This document shows positions 17,110-26,287 of a stretch of DNA of 64,000 nucleotides, piece after piece (position 1 is the first letter of the stretch; every line of letters begins with the position of its first letter). The translations under genes and the position numbers were made by a program. The stretch covers positions 434,001-498,000 of the forward strand of contig CALSLL010000002.1 of assembly GCA_943787185.1 (NCBI GenBank), given 5' to 3'. The notes beneath the pieces were generated by a model, which saw only the letters and a program-made list of their open reading frames with translations, was not told the origin of the DNA and made no database searches. This DNA comes from UBA10349 sp003485905. Lineage in GTDB: Bacteria; Pseudomonadota; Gammaproteobacteria; Arenicellales; Arenicellaceae.

Positions 17110-18759
17110 TTAAATAGACGCACTCAATTTTTGAATCGCATGATTAAGAATTTCGTCGTTTTCAGAGTAGTCCACCGAACAGTCAACTAGATGCACTCCC
17201 GGTGTGTCGAGACATTCTTTAAGTAACGGTAGTAACCCTTCAGCGCTTTCAACCCGGTGGCCAATCGCGCCATAACTATCGGCGTATTTAACGAAATCCG
17301 GATTATTGTATTGTAAGCCCCAGTCTTTAAACCCCATGTTGGCCTGTTTCCAGCGAATCATGCCATAGGAGTTGTCGTTTAAGATTAGTACAACTATATT
17401 CATATTGAGACGAACGGCGGTTTCTAATTCTTGAGAATTCATCATGAAGCCCCCGTCACCGCAAATTGCCATAACTTTCCGGTCAGGGTGAACCATGTGT
17501 GCGGCCATAGCCGACGGTAAGCCTGCGCCCATAGATGCCAGCGCATTATCCAATAGAACCGTATTCTCTTTGCTAGCGCGATAATTTCGCGCAAACCAAA
17601 TTTTATATACACCGTTATCTAGGCAAATAATTCCATCATCCGGCATCGCAATTCGCACATCGGCTACCGCCCGTTGGGGGTAAACAGGAAAGCGGGAGTC
17701 GGTAGCGCCCTTGGAAATATTTTTGTCGTGGTGGCTTTTTACCAACATCATTCTGGAAAAATCCCAATGATGCTGGATGGTCATTTGATCCTTGATACGC
17801 CATATAGAATTAGCAATGTCACCGATCACTTCAATTTGCGGAAAATAGACTGGGTCTACTTCCGCCGTATTGAACGAAATATGTAGCACTTTTGCCCCAC
17901 CGTTTTTCATGAAGAATGGTGGCTTTTCTATTACGTCATGACCAACATTTAGGATTAAGTCGGCGGCTTCTATGGCCCGATGTACAAAGTCACCTGCACT
18001 AAGCGCGGCATTTCCCATGAACAAGGCGTGATTTTCATCGATAACGCCTTTACCGAGCTGTGTTGTTACGAAGGGGATGCCAAAATCATTAACGAGTTCG
18101 CTTAGCACCAGACTGGTTTGCTTTCGATTAGCACCAGCCCCTATAACCAATATCGGAGATTTTGCCTGCTCAATCTCACATACCGCTGCGGCAATTGCTT
18201 TTTTCTCTGCCACCGGTCGGCGACTAAGTGATGCTGGTATAGGTCGCAGATCCGACTCTTCGTCTGCGATGTCTTCCGGTAATTCCAGATGAACTGCGCC
18301 AGGTTTTTCTTCTTCGGCGATACGAAAAGCTTCGCGAACTTTGCTGGGAATATTATCTGCAGCAACAAGTTGGTGAGTGTATTTGGTGACTGGCCCCATC
18401 ATATCCACGACGTCTAATATTTGAAATCGACCTTGTTTCGATTTCTTGATCGGTTTTTGACCCGTGATCATCATCATGGGCATTCCGCCAAGTTGCGCAT
18501 AAGCCGCGGCAGTGACGAGATTGGTGGCACCCGGTCCCAGTGTCGAAAGACAGACGCCCGTTTTCCCGGTAAATCGCCCGTAGGTTGAAGCCATAAAGCC
18601 AGCGGCCTGCTCATGCCGTGTCAATATTAGTTTTATTTTCTTTGAACGAGAAAGGCTATCTAGGAAATCCAGATTTTCTTCGCCCGGAATGCCAAATATG
18701 TATTCAACTCCTTCGGCTTCCAGTGCTTCAATAAATAGATCGGATGCTTTTGCCATCAA
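17110..18759 (-). CDS. Thiamine-diphosphate enzyme, acetolactate synthase large-subunit-like (AlsS type)
   Basis: A 549-residue protein with the three-domain layout of ThDP decarboxylases: Pyr domain with the catalytic Glu in LTRHEQAAGFMAS, a central domain with a VIGAGANR stretch, and the PP domain with the cofactor motif starting GDGGFMMNSQELETA and ending in LNDNSYGMI. The length and sequence style match the single-polypeptide acetolactate synthase group, which condenses two pyruvates. No regulatory small subunit and no acetolactate decarboxylase gene is nearby. Related decarboxylases or carboligases with other 2-oxoacids cannot be excluded. It is convergent with yaaA, with a 43-base gap. 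Confidence 0.75.
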   Translation of the reverse strand: MMAKASDLFIEALEAEGVEYIFGIPGEENLDFLDSLSRSKKIKLILTRHEQAAGFMASTYGRFTGKTGVCLSTLGPGATNLVTAAAYAQLGGMPMMMITGQKPIKKSKQGRFQILDVVDMMGPVTKYTHQLVAADNIPSKVREAFRIAEEEKPGAVHLELPEDIADEESDLRPIPASLSRRPVAEKKAIAAAVCEIEQAKSPILVIGAGANRKQTSLVLSELVNDFGIPFVTTQLGKGVIDENHALFMGNAALSAGDFVHRAIEAADLILNVGHDVIEKPPFFMKNGGAKVLHISFNTAEVDPVYFPQIEVIGDIANSIWRIKDQMTIQHHWDFSRMMLVKSHHDKNISKGATDSRFPVYPQRAVADVRIAMPDDGIICLDNGVYKIWFARNYRASKENTVLLDNALASMGAGLPSAMAAHMVHPDRKVMAICGDGGFMMNSQELETAVRLNMNIVVLILNDNSYGMIRWKQANMGFKDWGLQYNNPDFVKYADSYGAIGHRVESAEGLLPLLKECLDTPGVHLVDCSVDYSENDEILNHAIQKLSASI

Positions 18760-18971
18760 ATGCCTCTCATGCTGCTGATAAAGTAGCTCTAAAACATACT
18801 AAAGAACTACATTAGCATGTAAAGCTTGCAAGTTTTGTTCCTGCGAAGCAGATAAGGATTAAAAGAGAGGTTGGTGTCTTATATCTAGCAATTGATGTGC
18901 TCAGGGGCGAGCATAAATTCTTGCGGGCCGAATGAACTAATTTATGATGACTATTAATGGCGCTGGGCGGG

Positions 18972-19733
18972 CTAATCCTTAAGTCGATATCCGGTAGCAA
19001 AGATTCGCCAAACAGTAAGCACACAGCCGATCAGAAATAGGCTAATCATACTAATACTGGTTAAAATGCTAACGTCGGCAATACCATAAAAGCTCCAGCG
19101 AAAACCGCTCACTAGATAGACGACAGGATTGAACAAGGTGACTGTTTGCCAAAAAGGCGGCAACATATCAATTGAATAAAAGGTTCCGCCCAGAAATGCT
19201 AGTGGTGTTATGACCATCAAGGGTACCACTTGTAATTGGTCGAATCCGTTCGCGACAATCCCCAAAATAAACCCGAATAAACTAAATGTAACGGCCGTCA
19301 AGATCAAAAAGGTGATCATCCAAAACGGGTGCTGAATATTGTAGTCGACAAACAACCTTGCCGTAATCAGGATTAGAAGTCCGACAACCAGAGACTTGCT
19401 GGCTGCTGCTCCAACATAGCCAAGCAGTATCTCAAAGTAGGAAATTGGCGCGGATAGTACTTCAAAAATAGTCCCTGAAAACCGCGGAAAAAATATACCA
19501 AACGATGCGTTTGAAATACTTTGGGTTAGTAGTGACATCATGACTAGTCCAGGAATAATAAATGCCGCGTAGCTAACACCTTCAATACTTCCCATACGTG
19601 AACCAATCGCAGATCCAAATACAATAAAATATAAGCAAGTAGAAACAACTGGTGCGGCGATAGTTTGTCCAATGGTGCGCCAGGCGCGAGCTACTTCGAA
19701 CCGATAAATCGCGCTAATAGAGTTGAAATTCAT
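18972..19733 (-). CDS. ABC-2 type exporter permease (YadH-like)
   Basis: A 253-residue protein with six predicted helices and the ABC-2 signature region LGGTFYSIDMLPPFWQTVTLFNPVVY. The beginning (ARAWRTIGQTIAAPVVSTCLYFIVFG) and the IPGLVMMSLLTQ block resemble E. coli YadH closely. It forms the membrane half of an exporter with the ATPase encoded just upstream; the permease ATG and the ATPase stop share base 19733. Substrate unknown; relatives export polyketides, polysaccharides or lipids. Confidence 0.85.
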   Translation of the reverse strand: MNFNSISAIYRFEVARAWRTIGQTIAAPVVSTCLYFIVFGSAIGSRMGSIEGVSYAAFIIPGLVMMSLLTQSISNASFGIFFPRFSGTIFEVLSAPISYFEILLGYVGAAASKSLVVGLLILITARLFVDYNIQHPFWMITFLILTAVTFSLFGFILGIVANGFDQLQVVPLMVITPLAFLGGTFYSIDMLPPFWQTVTLFNPVVYLVSGFRWSFYGIADVSILTSISMISLFLIGCVLTVWRIFATGYRLKD

Positions 19734-20653
19734 TATTGTTCTTTTACCAGTTCTACAAATATTTCTTCTAACGAGCTTTTGCTGGAATTCAGGTCTTTAA
19801 AATCGATATCCTTTTTATAGAGTTTCCTCAGTAATTCTGCAATTCCCGTGTGCTCTTGTTTTGTATCAAAACTGTATACGAGTTCGGTGCCATCGGCATC
19901 TAGCTTGAGATTGTATTCAGATAAATCATCTGGAATTTCTGTCATCGCATTTTGTAATTGAAGTCTTAGCTCTTTTTTACCGAGTTTTTGCATTAATTCG
20001 GTTTTGTCTTCCACAATAACAATTTCGCCACCGTTAATTACTCCTACACGGTCGGCCATCTCTTCGGCCTCTTCGATGTAGTGAGTGGTCAATATAATGG
20101 TCACGCCACTTTCTCGAAGCTCCCGTACCATATCCCACATGTCACGGCGCAATTCTACATCTACGCCCGCAGATGGTTCATCCAGAAATAGTATTTCCGG
20201 TTCGTGCGACAGAGCCTTGGCGATCATTACCCGGCGTTTCATTCCACCAGATAGGGCGCGTAATTTAGTGTCCTTTTTGTCCCACAAGGATAGCTGTCTA
20301 AGCACCTTTTCTACATATGTATGATCCTTTGGTTTGCCAAATAAACCACGACTAAAATTAACCGTCGACCAGACAGATTCGAAAGCATCCGTGGTTAGTT
20401 CTTGTGGGACCAGGCCAATTTTAGAGCGAGCCGCTCGGTATTCACTCAATATATTATGTCCGCCTGCCAGCACTTCGCCTGAGCTAGGCGTGACAATCCC
20501 GCAAATTATACTAATCAGCGTGGTTTTACCGGCACCATTGGGGCCGAGCAGAGCAAATATTTCACCTGCTCGAATCTCTAGATTTACATCTTTGAGTGCT
20601 TCAAAACCCGAAGAGTAAGTCTTGTTTAGATTCTTTATTGAAATTATCGACAT
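19733..20653 (-). CDS. ABC exporter ATP-binding protein (YadG-like)
   Basis: A 306-residue ATPase with Walker A GPNGAGKTT, Q-loop VPQE, ABC signature LSGGMKRR, Walker B ILFLDEP followed by SAGVD, and the switch His in TTHYIEEAEEMADR. The extra C-terminal ~80 residues are the tail seen in ABC-2 drug/polysaccharide exporters. It is translationally coupled to the permease downstream. A parvulin gene is read toward it 78 bases away on the same strand. Confidence 0.92.
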   Translation of the reverse strand: MSIISIKNLNKTYSSGFEALKDVNLEIRAGEIFALLGPNGAGKTTLISIICGIVTPSSGEVLAGGHNILSEYRAARSKIGLVPQELTTDAFESVWSTVNFSRGLFGKPKDHTYVEKVLRQLSLWDKKDTKLRALSGGMKRRVMIAKALSHEPEILFLDEPSAGVDVELRRDMWDMVRELRESGVTIILTTHYIEEAEEMADRVGVINGGEIVIVEDKTELMQKLGKKELRLQLQNAMTEIPDDLSEYNLKLDADGTELVYSFDTKQEHTGIAELLRKLYKKDIDFKDLNSSKSSLEEIFVELVKEQ

Positions 20654-20731
20654 AATAGATATACAGCGCCAGTAAGATGCCGTTCGTAGAGCAATTAAAT
20701 ACGTCGCACTGCGAAGAGCATCAACCAGTTG

Positions 20732-21013
20732 CTAGTCTGTGCGGCTGGTAACTTCCAAAAGGTGATAACCGAACTGTGTTTTCACCGGTCCTTGCACTGT
20801 GCCTACGTCAGCACTAAATACGACCGTGTCGAATTCAGGTACCATCATTCCAGGAGAAAATTCACCCAAGTCACCGCCCTTAGCGCTTGAAGGGCATGAA
20901 GAGTGCTGCTTCGCGATGTCACCAAACTCAGCGCCAGCTTCAATTTGATTCTTTAGTTCATTACATGTTTCTTCTGAGGACACTAGAATGTGTCGTGCAC
21001 TGGCTTTTGCCAT
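20732..21013 (-). CDS. ppiC: Parvulin-type peptidyl-prolyl isomerase (PpiC-like)
   Basis: A 93-residue single-domain parvulin with the complete family pattern: SARHILVSSEE, FGDIAKQHSSCPSSAKGGDLGEF, VPEFDTVVFS and TQFGYHLLEV. It catalyses cis-trans isomerisation at proline bonds; without a signal peptide it should be cytoplasmic, like E. coli PpiC of almost identical length. It has its own upstream gap, and a good ribosome site (GGAGATAATC) precedes the ATG. Confidence 0.95.
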   Translation of the reverse strand: MAKASARHILVSSEETCNELKNQIEAGAEFGDIAKQHSSCPSSAKGGDLGEFSPGMMVPEFDTVVFSADVGTVQGPVKTQFGYHLLEVTSRTD

Positions 21014-21185
21014 GATTATCTCCTATTGAATTTAGTTGGGAAATGCGAGTCGATATTTCGATTCGGTGGCGCACTTTGCACGTTTTAAGTGAAAAAATCA
21101 AAGATTGCTTTCAAGGGTTATTTGAAAGTTTCAAACGCTGTTACAGTTTTTAGTGCGCTCGTGTATTGAGCTGGAATTTGATGCG

Positions 21186-22736
21186 TTATTTATTACTATT
21201 TACGTTCTGCAAGTGTGCTTCAGGCAGAGGCGTTGTTCGTTTTGATACGAAATAGCAAAGTGCCACTGAGATTAACCCACCCATAGTAGCAGCGGAATAA
21301 GGGCTTTGTGCGTAGAAGGCAAACCATTGCCCGGCGTCTTCTAGTGCGGTTCCTTTGAGCCAGTGACCAGAAATAATTTGTGCATGAATGAGAATGAAGC
21401 TGATAGCGCCACCGAGAAAGCCGCTAAGCGCACCAGCCCGCGTGACGCCGTTCCATAGGGAACCGAATACTAGTGGGCCCATTAAGGCTGCGGTGAAGCC
21501 GCCGACACCAGCCCAAACGAGCATAGTGACATTCATGTGCATGACCGACCAGCCAAGTAGAATCGACCCAACTAGAGTTAACACAGTGACCGTTCGACTA
21601 ATGACCAGTACGTTGTGATCGAGTTGCGATTCGCTAAGGTGCTGGTGGATGCGAGGGGCAATACTTCGGCGATAAATATCGTTGGCAAATACCTGCGAAG
21701 TTGAAATTAGCAGCCCATCTGCCGTGGACATAATAGCGGCAAGTACACCGACGCCGAGTAAGGCTGCGAGCCAGGAAGGAAATAGTTCGATAAATAGTGC
21801 TGGCAAGGCTGTATTGGCACCTCCGCTAAGCAGTTGATCGTCGAGCACCGCTCGAGCCAGCGCTCCGCCTAGTGCCATTGCAGGTAATATCATGCCAAAA
21901 ATGAAGGCCAAAATTAGAAACTTGCTGCGACTGCGCTCATCTTTGAGCGCCCATAATTTGTTACCAATATGTGGCAATAATCCCAGTGGGATATGGGCAA
22001 TTACTACTGAAACGTAAGACCATGTAGAAGCCGTAATCGCGCTGGTTGGGTTAAAGTTTTCAAGTAGTCGAGGGTCTTGCTGCCTTAGGCTATCGATTAA
22101 ATTATCGAACCCGCCAGCACCAAAGCCAACAAAGAAGAATACTCCTATGGCAATGGCAAGTAGAACCATTAGGAAGCCTTGCGCTCCATCGGTTAAAATA
22201 TCAGCATGTGCACCGCCCATAGTTACATATCCTATCAATACCACCGCGGTAATCCCTAAAGCCCATTCCTGTGATAGGCCAAGCATCATTTCAAACATTA
22301 CTAAGCCGGCAACTAGCTGACCCGCCAAATAGAATAGTAAAAGCAACGATAATATAGCTGCCGAAATTCTCAGCCCTTCAGATTGGTAGCGCTCTCCCAG
22401 GTATTCAGGGATTGAGCGAGCGCCAGATGCATTGCCGTAGCGGCCTATGCTTCTTTGGCAAATAAGGACCCCAATATAAATACCGATAGGATACAAAAAG
22501 GCGATCCAGAGTATTGAAACCCCATAAGTATAAGTTAGGCCTGGGACGCCGAGAAAGGTCGCGCCACTGGCCGCCGTAGAGGCGAAAGCCAGGGCAAGTA
22601 ACGTTGGACCGTAGCTGCTGCGCGCAGTAGCAAAATCATCAGCACCTTGTACGCGCCGACTCGCAACAACGCCAAAAATTAGCATTGCGCCGATGTAGAC
22701 GACCATAAAAATCCAAGACCAGGTGTAAAGACTCAT
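21186..22736 (-). CDS. Sodium:solute symporter (SSS family)
   Basis: A 516-residue protein with about 13 membrane helices, within the normal SSS range. The N-terminal block (MVVYIGAMLIFGVVASRRVQGADDFATA) and the helix around AFASTAASGATFLGVPG are typical of PutP/PanF-like carriers, as is the segment SIPEYLGERYQSEG. Uptake would be driven by sodium. It follows the hydroxyacid dehydrogenase gene on the same strand (57-base gap), so the substrate is probably the dehydrogenase substrate or a precursor, but this is inference. Confidence 0.85.
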   Translation of the reverse strand: MSLYTWSWIFMVVYIGAMLIFGVVASRRVQGADDFATARSSYGPTLLALAFASTAASGATFLGVPGLTYTYGVSILWIAFLYPIGIYIGVLICQRSIGRYGNASGARSIPEYLGERYQSEGLRISAAILSLLLLFYLAGQLVAGLVMFEMMLGLSQEWALGITAVVLIGYVTMGGAHADILTDGAQGFLMVLLAIAIGVFFFVGFGAGGFDNLIDSLRQQDPRLLENFNPTSAITASTWSYVSVVIAHIPLGLLPHIGNKLWALKDERSRSKFLILAFIFGMILPAMALGGALARAVLDDQLLSGGANTALPALFIELFPSWLAALLGVGVLAAIMSTADGLLISTSQVFANDIYRRSIAPRIHQHLSESQLDHNVLVISRTVTVLTLVGSILLGWSVMHMNVTMLVWAGVGGFTAALMGPLVFGSLWNGVTRAGALSGFLGGAISFILIHAQIISGHWLKGTALEDAGQWFAFYAQSPYSAATMGGLISVALCYFVSKRTTPLPEAHLQNVNSNK

Positions 22737-22793
22737 ATGCTGGGATCCGCTATTAACACTGTGGTTGAGCTGACTAAGACCAGCTCACACAGT

Positions 22794-23684
22794 TTAGTCC
22801 TTTACCTCGATACCGCTAGCCCGAGCTTGCTCTTTTGCAGCAACAGCCCAATCTAGTCCACCTTCTCCACGGGAAATGGCGCCAATTAGACGGTCGCGAA
22901 AGATACTGGCACTTGGTAACGGTGCTTGCGCTGCTTCAGATGCTTCCAATGCAAGGTTCATGTCCTTTAATCCAATTACTGCAGTTGCACCGATGCTGTC
23001 GTAGGCTTCGTCTACAATCATCTTTCCATACACCTCATAGGCGGGCGCACCAAATAATCCGTCAGTTAGAACTTTATGAAACATCTCTGGTTCAACACCT
23101 AGCTTACGAACTAAAGACATTGCTTCGCCCATGACTTCAATTGCGCAGCCCAATACGAAGTTATTAGCGATCTTTACCGCTGATGCTGATTGTGGATCGG
23201 TACCTGCGACAAATGTTTGCTTGCCTAGAACGTCAAAAATTGGCTGCATTTTGCTGACTGAATCACTGGGGCCTGCGGGCACAATTGTTAGTTGCCCGGT
23301 CGCTGCAAGATCAGGCCGTCCCAGCACATGTGCAGCAATAAATACTTGATTCTCGTCAGCGTGTAATGAGGTTAATTTGCGAATGACTTGTATTCCATGA
23401 GTCCCCATGACCATATGAATCATGTCTTTTTGCATTGACTCAAGCAGCCCATTTGGTGAAGTGACTAAGCCATTAAGTGCCCCGTCGCTAGGAAGCATGG
23501 TGATGACGACGTCTCGGTCAATCACAGCATCAGCAACGGATGCTGATAACGATGCGCCGGCTTCAACCAAAGATTTGGCTTGTTCTGGGTATAAATCGAA
23601 TACATTAAGGTCGTGGCCGGCCTTAATTAGTAAATGCGCCATGCCTTGACCCATGCGTCCAAGACCGAGAAATGCAATTTTCAT
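22794..23684 (-). CDS. Beta-hydroxyacid dehydrogenase (3-hydroxyisobutyrate / tartronate semialdehyde reductase type)
   Basis: The ATG at 23684 gives MKIAFLGLGRMGQGMAHLL, the standard Rossmann start; a longer frame would run into the regulator gene and was not used. The 296-residue protein has the GxGxMGxxMA motif, the family's D-x-x-V-x-T-M-L-P segment (DVVITMLPSD), and the catalytic Lys region SAVKIANNFVLGCAIEVMGEAM. The usual substrate-binding GTHG..V segment reads MGTHGIQV. It reversibly oxidises a 3-hydroxyacid with NAD(P). Gene order regulator-dehydrogenase-symporter, with the TRAP genes divergent, points to use of an imported hydroxyacid. Confidence 0.85.
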   Translation of the reverse strand: MKIAFLGLGRMGQGMAHLLIKAGHDLNVFDLYPEQAKSLVEAGASLSASVADAVIDRDVVITMLPSDGALNGLVTSPNGLLESMQKDMIHMVMGTHGIQVIRKLTSLHADENQVFIAAHVLGRPDLAATGQLTIVPAGPSDSVSKMQPIFDVLGKQTFVAGTDPQSASAVKIANNFVLGCAIEVMGEAMSLVRKLGVEPEMFHKVLTDGLFGAPAYEVYGKMIVDEAYDSIGATAVIGLKDMNLALEASEAAQAPLPSASIFRDRLIGAISRGEGGLDWAVAAKEQARASGIEVKD

Positions 23685-23730
23685 ATGATATTTAAGCCTA
23701 TGTTGTAGTTTTAGTTTATGTCGTTGGAGA

Positions 23731-24435
23731 TTAGGTTTGGCTGAGACTGCCGCTAGAGATAACAATTTCTGCTGTAATTTTGTAATGTGAGGTTAACAAA
23801 TCGACGGCAATGTCAGCTTTTCTTTCGAGTACTGCATCGCGAATTGCTCGATGCTCGTCGCCTTCATGCCCTTCGCGATACTGCACGACGGCAGCAAGGT
23901 TCCTGTAGCGGAGCGTTTGCTCGTGCAATTGTTCACAATACTTCAGCAAGATTTTGGAGTTACAGGCAGATATTAAAGATTGATGGAACTCTCGATGTTT
24001 GTTCTCTTGTTCAGGGGAAGAATAGGATGAACCGTTGCTTAGCGCGAGTTTTGATACCCGATGATAAGCCAAAACAATACGCTCATCGTATTGATCGTTA
24101 GCATTTCGAATCGATTCTCGAAGGGCTATTTCTTCAAGCCAGCAGCGTGTCCGAATTAATTCTTGCAGTTCTGAGATGCTGGCTGGCGAAACACGGAACC
24201 CCTTATTCTCTTCCCTGACTACCATTCCGTTGGCAGACAATCGGTTTAGAGCTTCTCTTAGTGGGCTGTTGCCTACATTGTAGTCGTTCTTTAACGCCTG
24301 CAATCGCAATTTATGCCCGGGTATAAGCTTTCCTGCAAGAATGTCATCCAGCAAAGCGTGATAAACGGATGAGGCAAGAGTTTCGTTTTGAGTAGAACTG
24401 TCGACGGGGTTATTTTCTGCAAGTTTGTCGGCCAT
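23731..24435 (-). CDS. GntR-family transcriptional regulator, FadR-like (FCD domain)
   Basis: A 234-residue regulator. The N-terminal winged helix (SVYHALLDDILAGKLIPGHKL, LRLQALKNDYNVGNSPLREALNRLSANGMV) is the GntR pattern. The C-terminal all-helical FCD ligand domain has the usual Asp/His positions (EFHQSLISACNSKILL...YCEQLHEQTLRYR, EHRAIRDAVLERKADIAVDLL). It lies between the dehydrogenase and the divergent TRAP genes, 224 bases from the latter's start, so it probably controls both directions in response to the imported acid. No operator was identified with certainty. Confidence 0.9.
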   Translation of the reverse strand: MADKLAENNPVDSSTQNETLASSVYHALLDDILAGKLIPGHKLRLQALKNDYNVGNSPLREALNRLSANGMVVREENKGFRVSPASISELQELIRTRCWLEEIALRESIRNANDQYDERIVLAYHRVSKLALSNGSSYSSPEQENKHREFHQSLISACNSKILLKYCEQLHEQTLRYRNLAAVVQYREGHEGDEHRAIRDAVLERKADIAVDLLTSHYKITAEIVISSGSLSQT

Positions 24436-24659
24436 GCCATTCCCTTAATTTATGCAATATTCATTAATCAACTCTGCATTATTGCAATTAAATCGATTAT
24501 TTCACCCGAGAGGTGATTTTGATTAGGCAAATGGTGAAAGCACCACTTTGCCTGAGTACTTAGTGAGAATAGAAAAACTTGTTGTGATTGTCCACAAAAT
24601 ATCGCCAAATTGTATATATAATAAAGAATATCGAAAAAATTCTAAAAGGTATCCGAACT

Positions 24660-25739
24660 TTGAAAAGACGTCCCAAAGAACTTGTGGGTATTAGCCTGCT
24701 AAGTTTGAGCTTGTGTATGTTCGCTCCGGTTACGATTGCAGCGGAATCAATTCGCTTGATCGCCGTGGATGCTTCTTCGACCTCTGCATTGTGGGTTAAG
24801 GTGTTTGTAGAATATTTTATTCCTGAGGTAGATCGTCGCCTTGCAGAAACTGATAATTACGATATAGATTGGAATCCTGCGTTTGGCGGTACGATTGCTA
24901 AAACCAAAGGGGTGCTTGATTCACTGCAGCACGACCTTGCTGATATCGGCATAATTACCACGCCATATCACGCAGATAAGGTCCCATTTTATAATCTTCC
25001 ATACGCTACTCCGTTTGTAAGTAACGATGTTGGCTTGATAGCGAGAACCATGAGTGGGCTCGCTGATAAGTATTCTGTGATTAAAGAAGCTTGGGAAGAC
25101 TACGGTATTCACTATCTGACAACAGCGGGGTCGATAGACACATACAATTTAATAGTGACAGACCCAATAGAGGCCTTTGATGATTTGCGCGGCAGAAAAA
25201 TTGGAGGCGTTGGGTCCAACATGTTGTTCCTTAAGGGCTCTGGCTCTACCGGTGTAACCAGCGATTTAATTGATTGGTATAACAATATGTCCACCGGCTT
25301 GTTGGACGGGATTATCGGATGGTCTGAAGCAGTTGTTGCTTATAAATTGTACGAAGTGGCACCTTACATTTTAGATATTCAGTTTGGAGGGGCCACCTCA
25401 AAAGCTATCGTTGTGAATCAGCGGACCTGGGATCGATTACCTGCAGAGGTGCAGCAGGTATTACATTCCACAGCGGAAGATTATCGCGATGAACTTGCGC
25501 GTGAAACTGACCGTATTTCGGCCCGTTCTAGAGAAGAGTTTGTTAACCAGGGAGGGACGATTATTGGCGTAACCGCTGAGCAACGCTTGGAATGGGCATC
25601 CAAGCTACCAGACCTTACCGAAGCGTGGGTCACGGCAATGGAAAAGAAGGGGCTTCCAGGGCAGGCAATACTGAACGATTATATGCAAGTGATGCGTGAT
25701 AATCACCAGCCGATTGTCCGTCAATGGGGTGAGCAATGA
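24660..25739 (+). CDS. dctP: TRAP transporter substrate-binding protein (DctP type)
   Basis: Starting at TTG 24660 gives an N-terminus MKRRPKELVGISLLSLSLC..., a proper signal peptide (two Arg, 18 hydrophobic residues, cleavage after IAA), with AAGG about 10 bases upstream. A start at 24588 would place 24 extra residues before it. The mature protein shows DctP features: GGTIAKTKGVLDSLQHDLADIG, FYNLPYATPF, and the DLRGRKIGG and VNQRTWDRLPAEVQQVL segments. It captures an organic acid in the periplasm for the membrane subunits encoded next (4-base ATGA overlap). Confidence 0.88.
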   Translation: MKRRPKELVGISLLSLSLCMFAPVTIAAESIRLIAVDASSTSALWVKVFVEYFIPEVDRRLAETDNYDIDWNPAFGGTIAKTKGVLDSLQHDLADIGIITTPYHADKVPFYNLPYATPFVSNDVGLIARTMSGLADKYSVIKEAWEDYGIHYLTTAGSIDTYNLIVTDPIEAFDDLRGRKIGGVGSNMLFLKGSGSTGVTSDLIDWYNNMSTGLLDGIIGWSEAVVAYKLYEVAPYILDIQFGGATSKAIVVNQRTWDRLPAEVQQVLHSTAEDYRDELARETDRISARSREEFVNQGGTIIGVTAEQRLEWASKLPDLTEAWVTAMEKKGLPGQAILNDYMQVMRDNHQPIVRQWGEQ

Positions 25740-26287
25740 CTTCGGGATCGAACAAGGGGGGGTTGACCCAAGGTTTTGCTGCGTGGGTCAGCGGTCTTAA
25801 CGGCGTAGGTACGTTATGGATATTTTTGATCATGTTGTTGATGAACGTAGATATCTTGATGCGGTTTTTATTTAGCGCGCCAATTGATGGCGTTACTGAA
25901 ATTGTTGAACTCTCGATTGCCGGGATAGTATTTTTGCAATTAGGTGATGCTGTTCGCGCAGGCCGCCTAACTCGTTCTGACGGGCTGTATAACAAAATCG
26001 TGGCAAGTCGACCAAGGCTTGGCCATATTTTGGGTTCGTTTTACGCTCTATGTGGCGCAGTATTTTTTATCGCCATACTATTTGGGGCTGTTCCCACCTT
26101 AATTGAGGCTTACGAACGGAACTATTATGCAGGCAATGAGGGTATTTTTACTTTTCCTATATGGCCAATTCGGCTAATACTTTGTGTTAGTTGTGTCACC
26201 GTCGTCGGAGTATTTTTGATGGGTGTGTGCAGGTATTTGTCGGCACTACGAGCAGGCGAGCAAATTAACGTAAAAGGAACTGCATAA
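25736..26287 (+). CDS. dctQ: TRAP transporter small permease (DctQ type)
   Basis: A 183-residue protein with four membrane helices and the family motif RFLFSAPIDGVTEIVELSIAGIVFLQLGDAVRAGRL. The first codons contain a G7 run (25756-25762) that is in frame. Its start overlaps the dctP stop by 4 bases and its stop shares one base with the dctM start, so the three subunits are coupled. It forms the small membrane subunit of the sodium-driven TRAP importer. Confidence 0.92.
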   Translation: MTSGSNKGGLTQGFAAWVSGLNGVGTLWIFLIMLLMNVDILMRFLFSAPIDGVTEIVELSIAGIVFLQLGDAVRAGRLTRSDGLYNKIVASRPRLGHILGSFYALCGAVFFIAILFGAVPTLIEAYERNYYAGNEGIFTFPIWPIRLILCVSCVTVVGVFLMGVCRYLSALRAGEQINVKGTA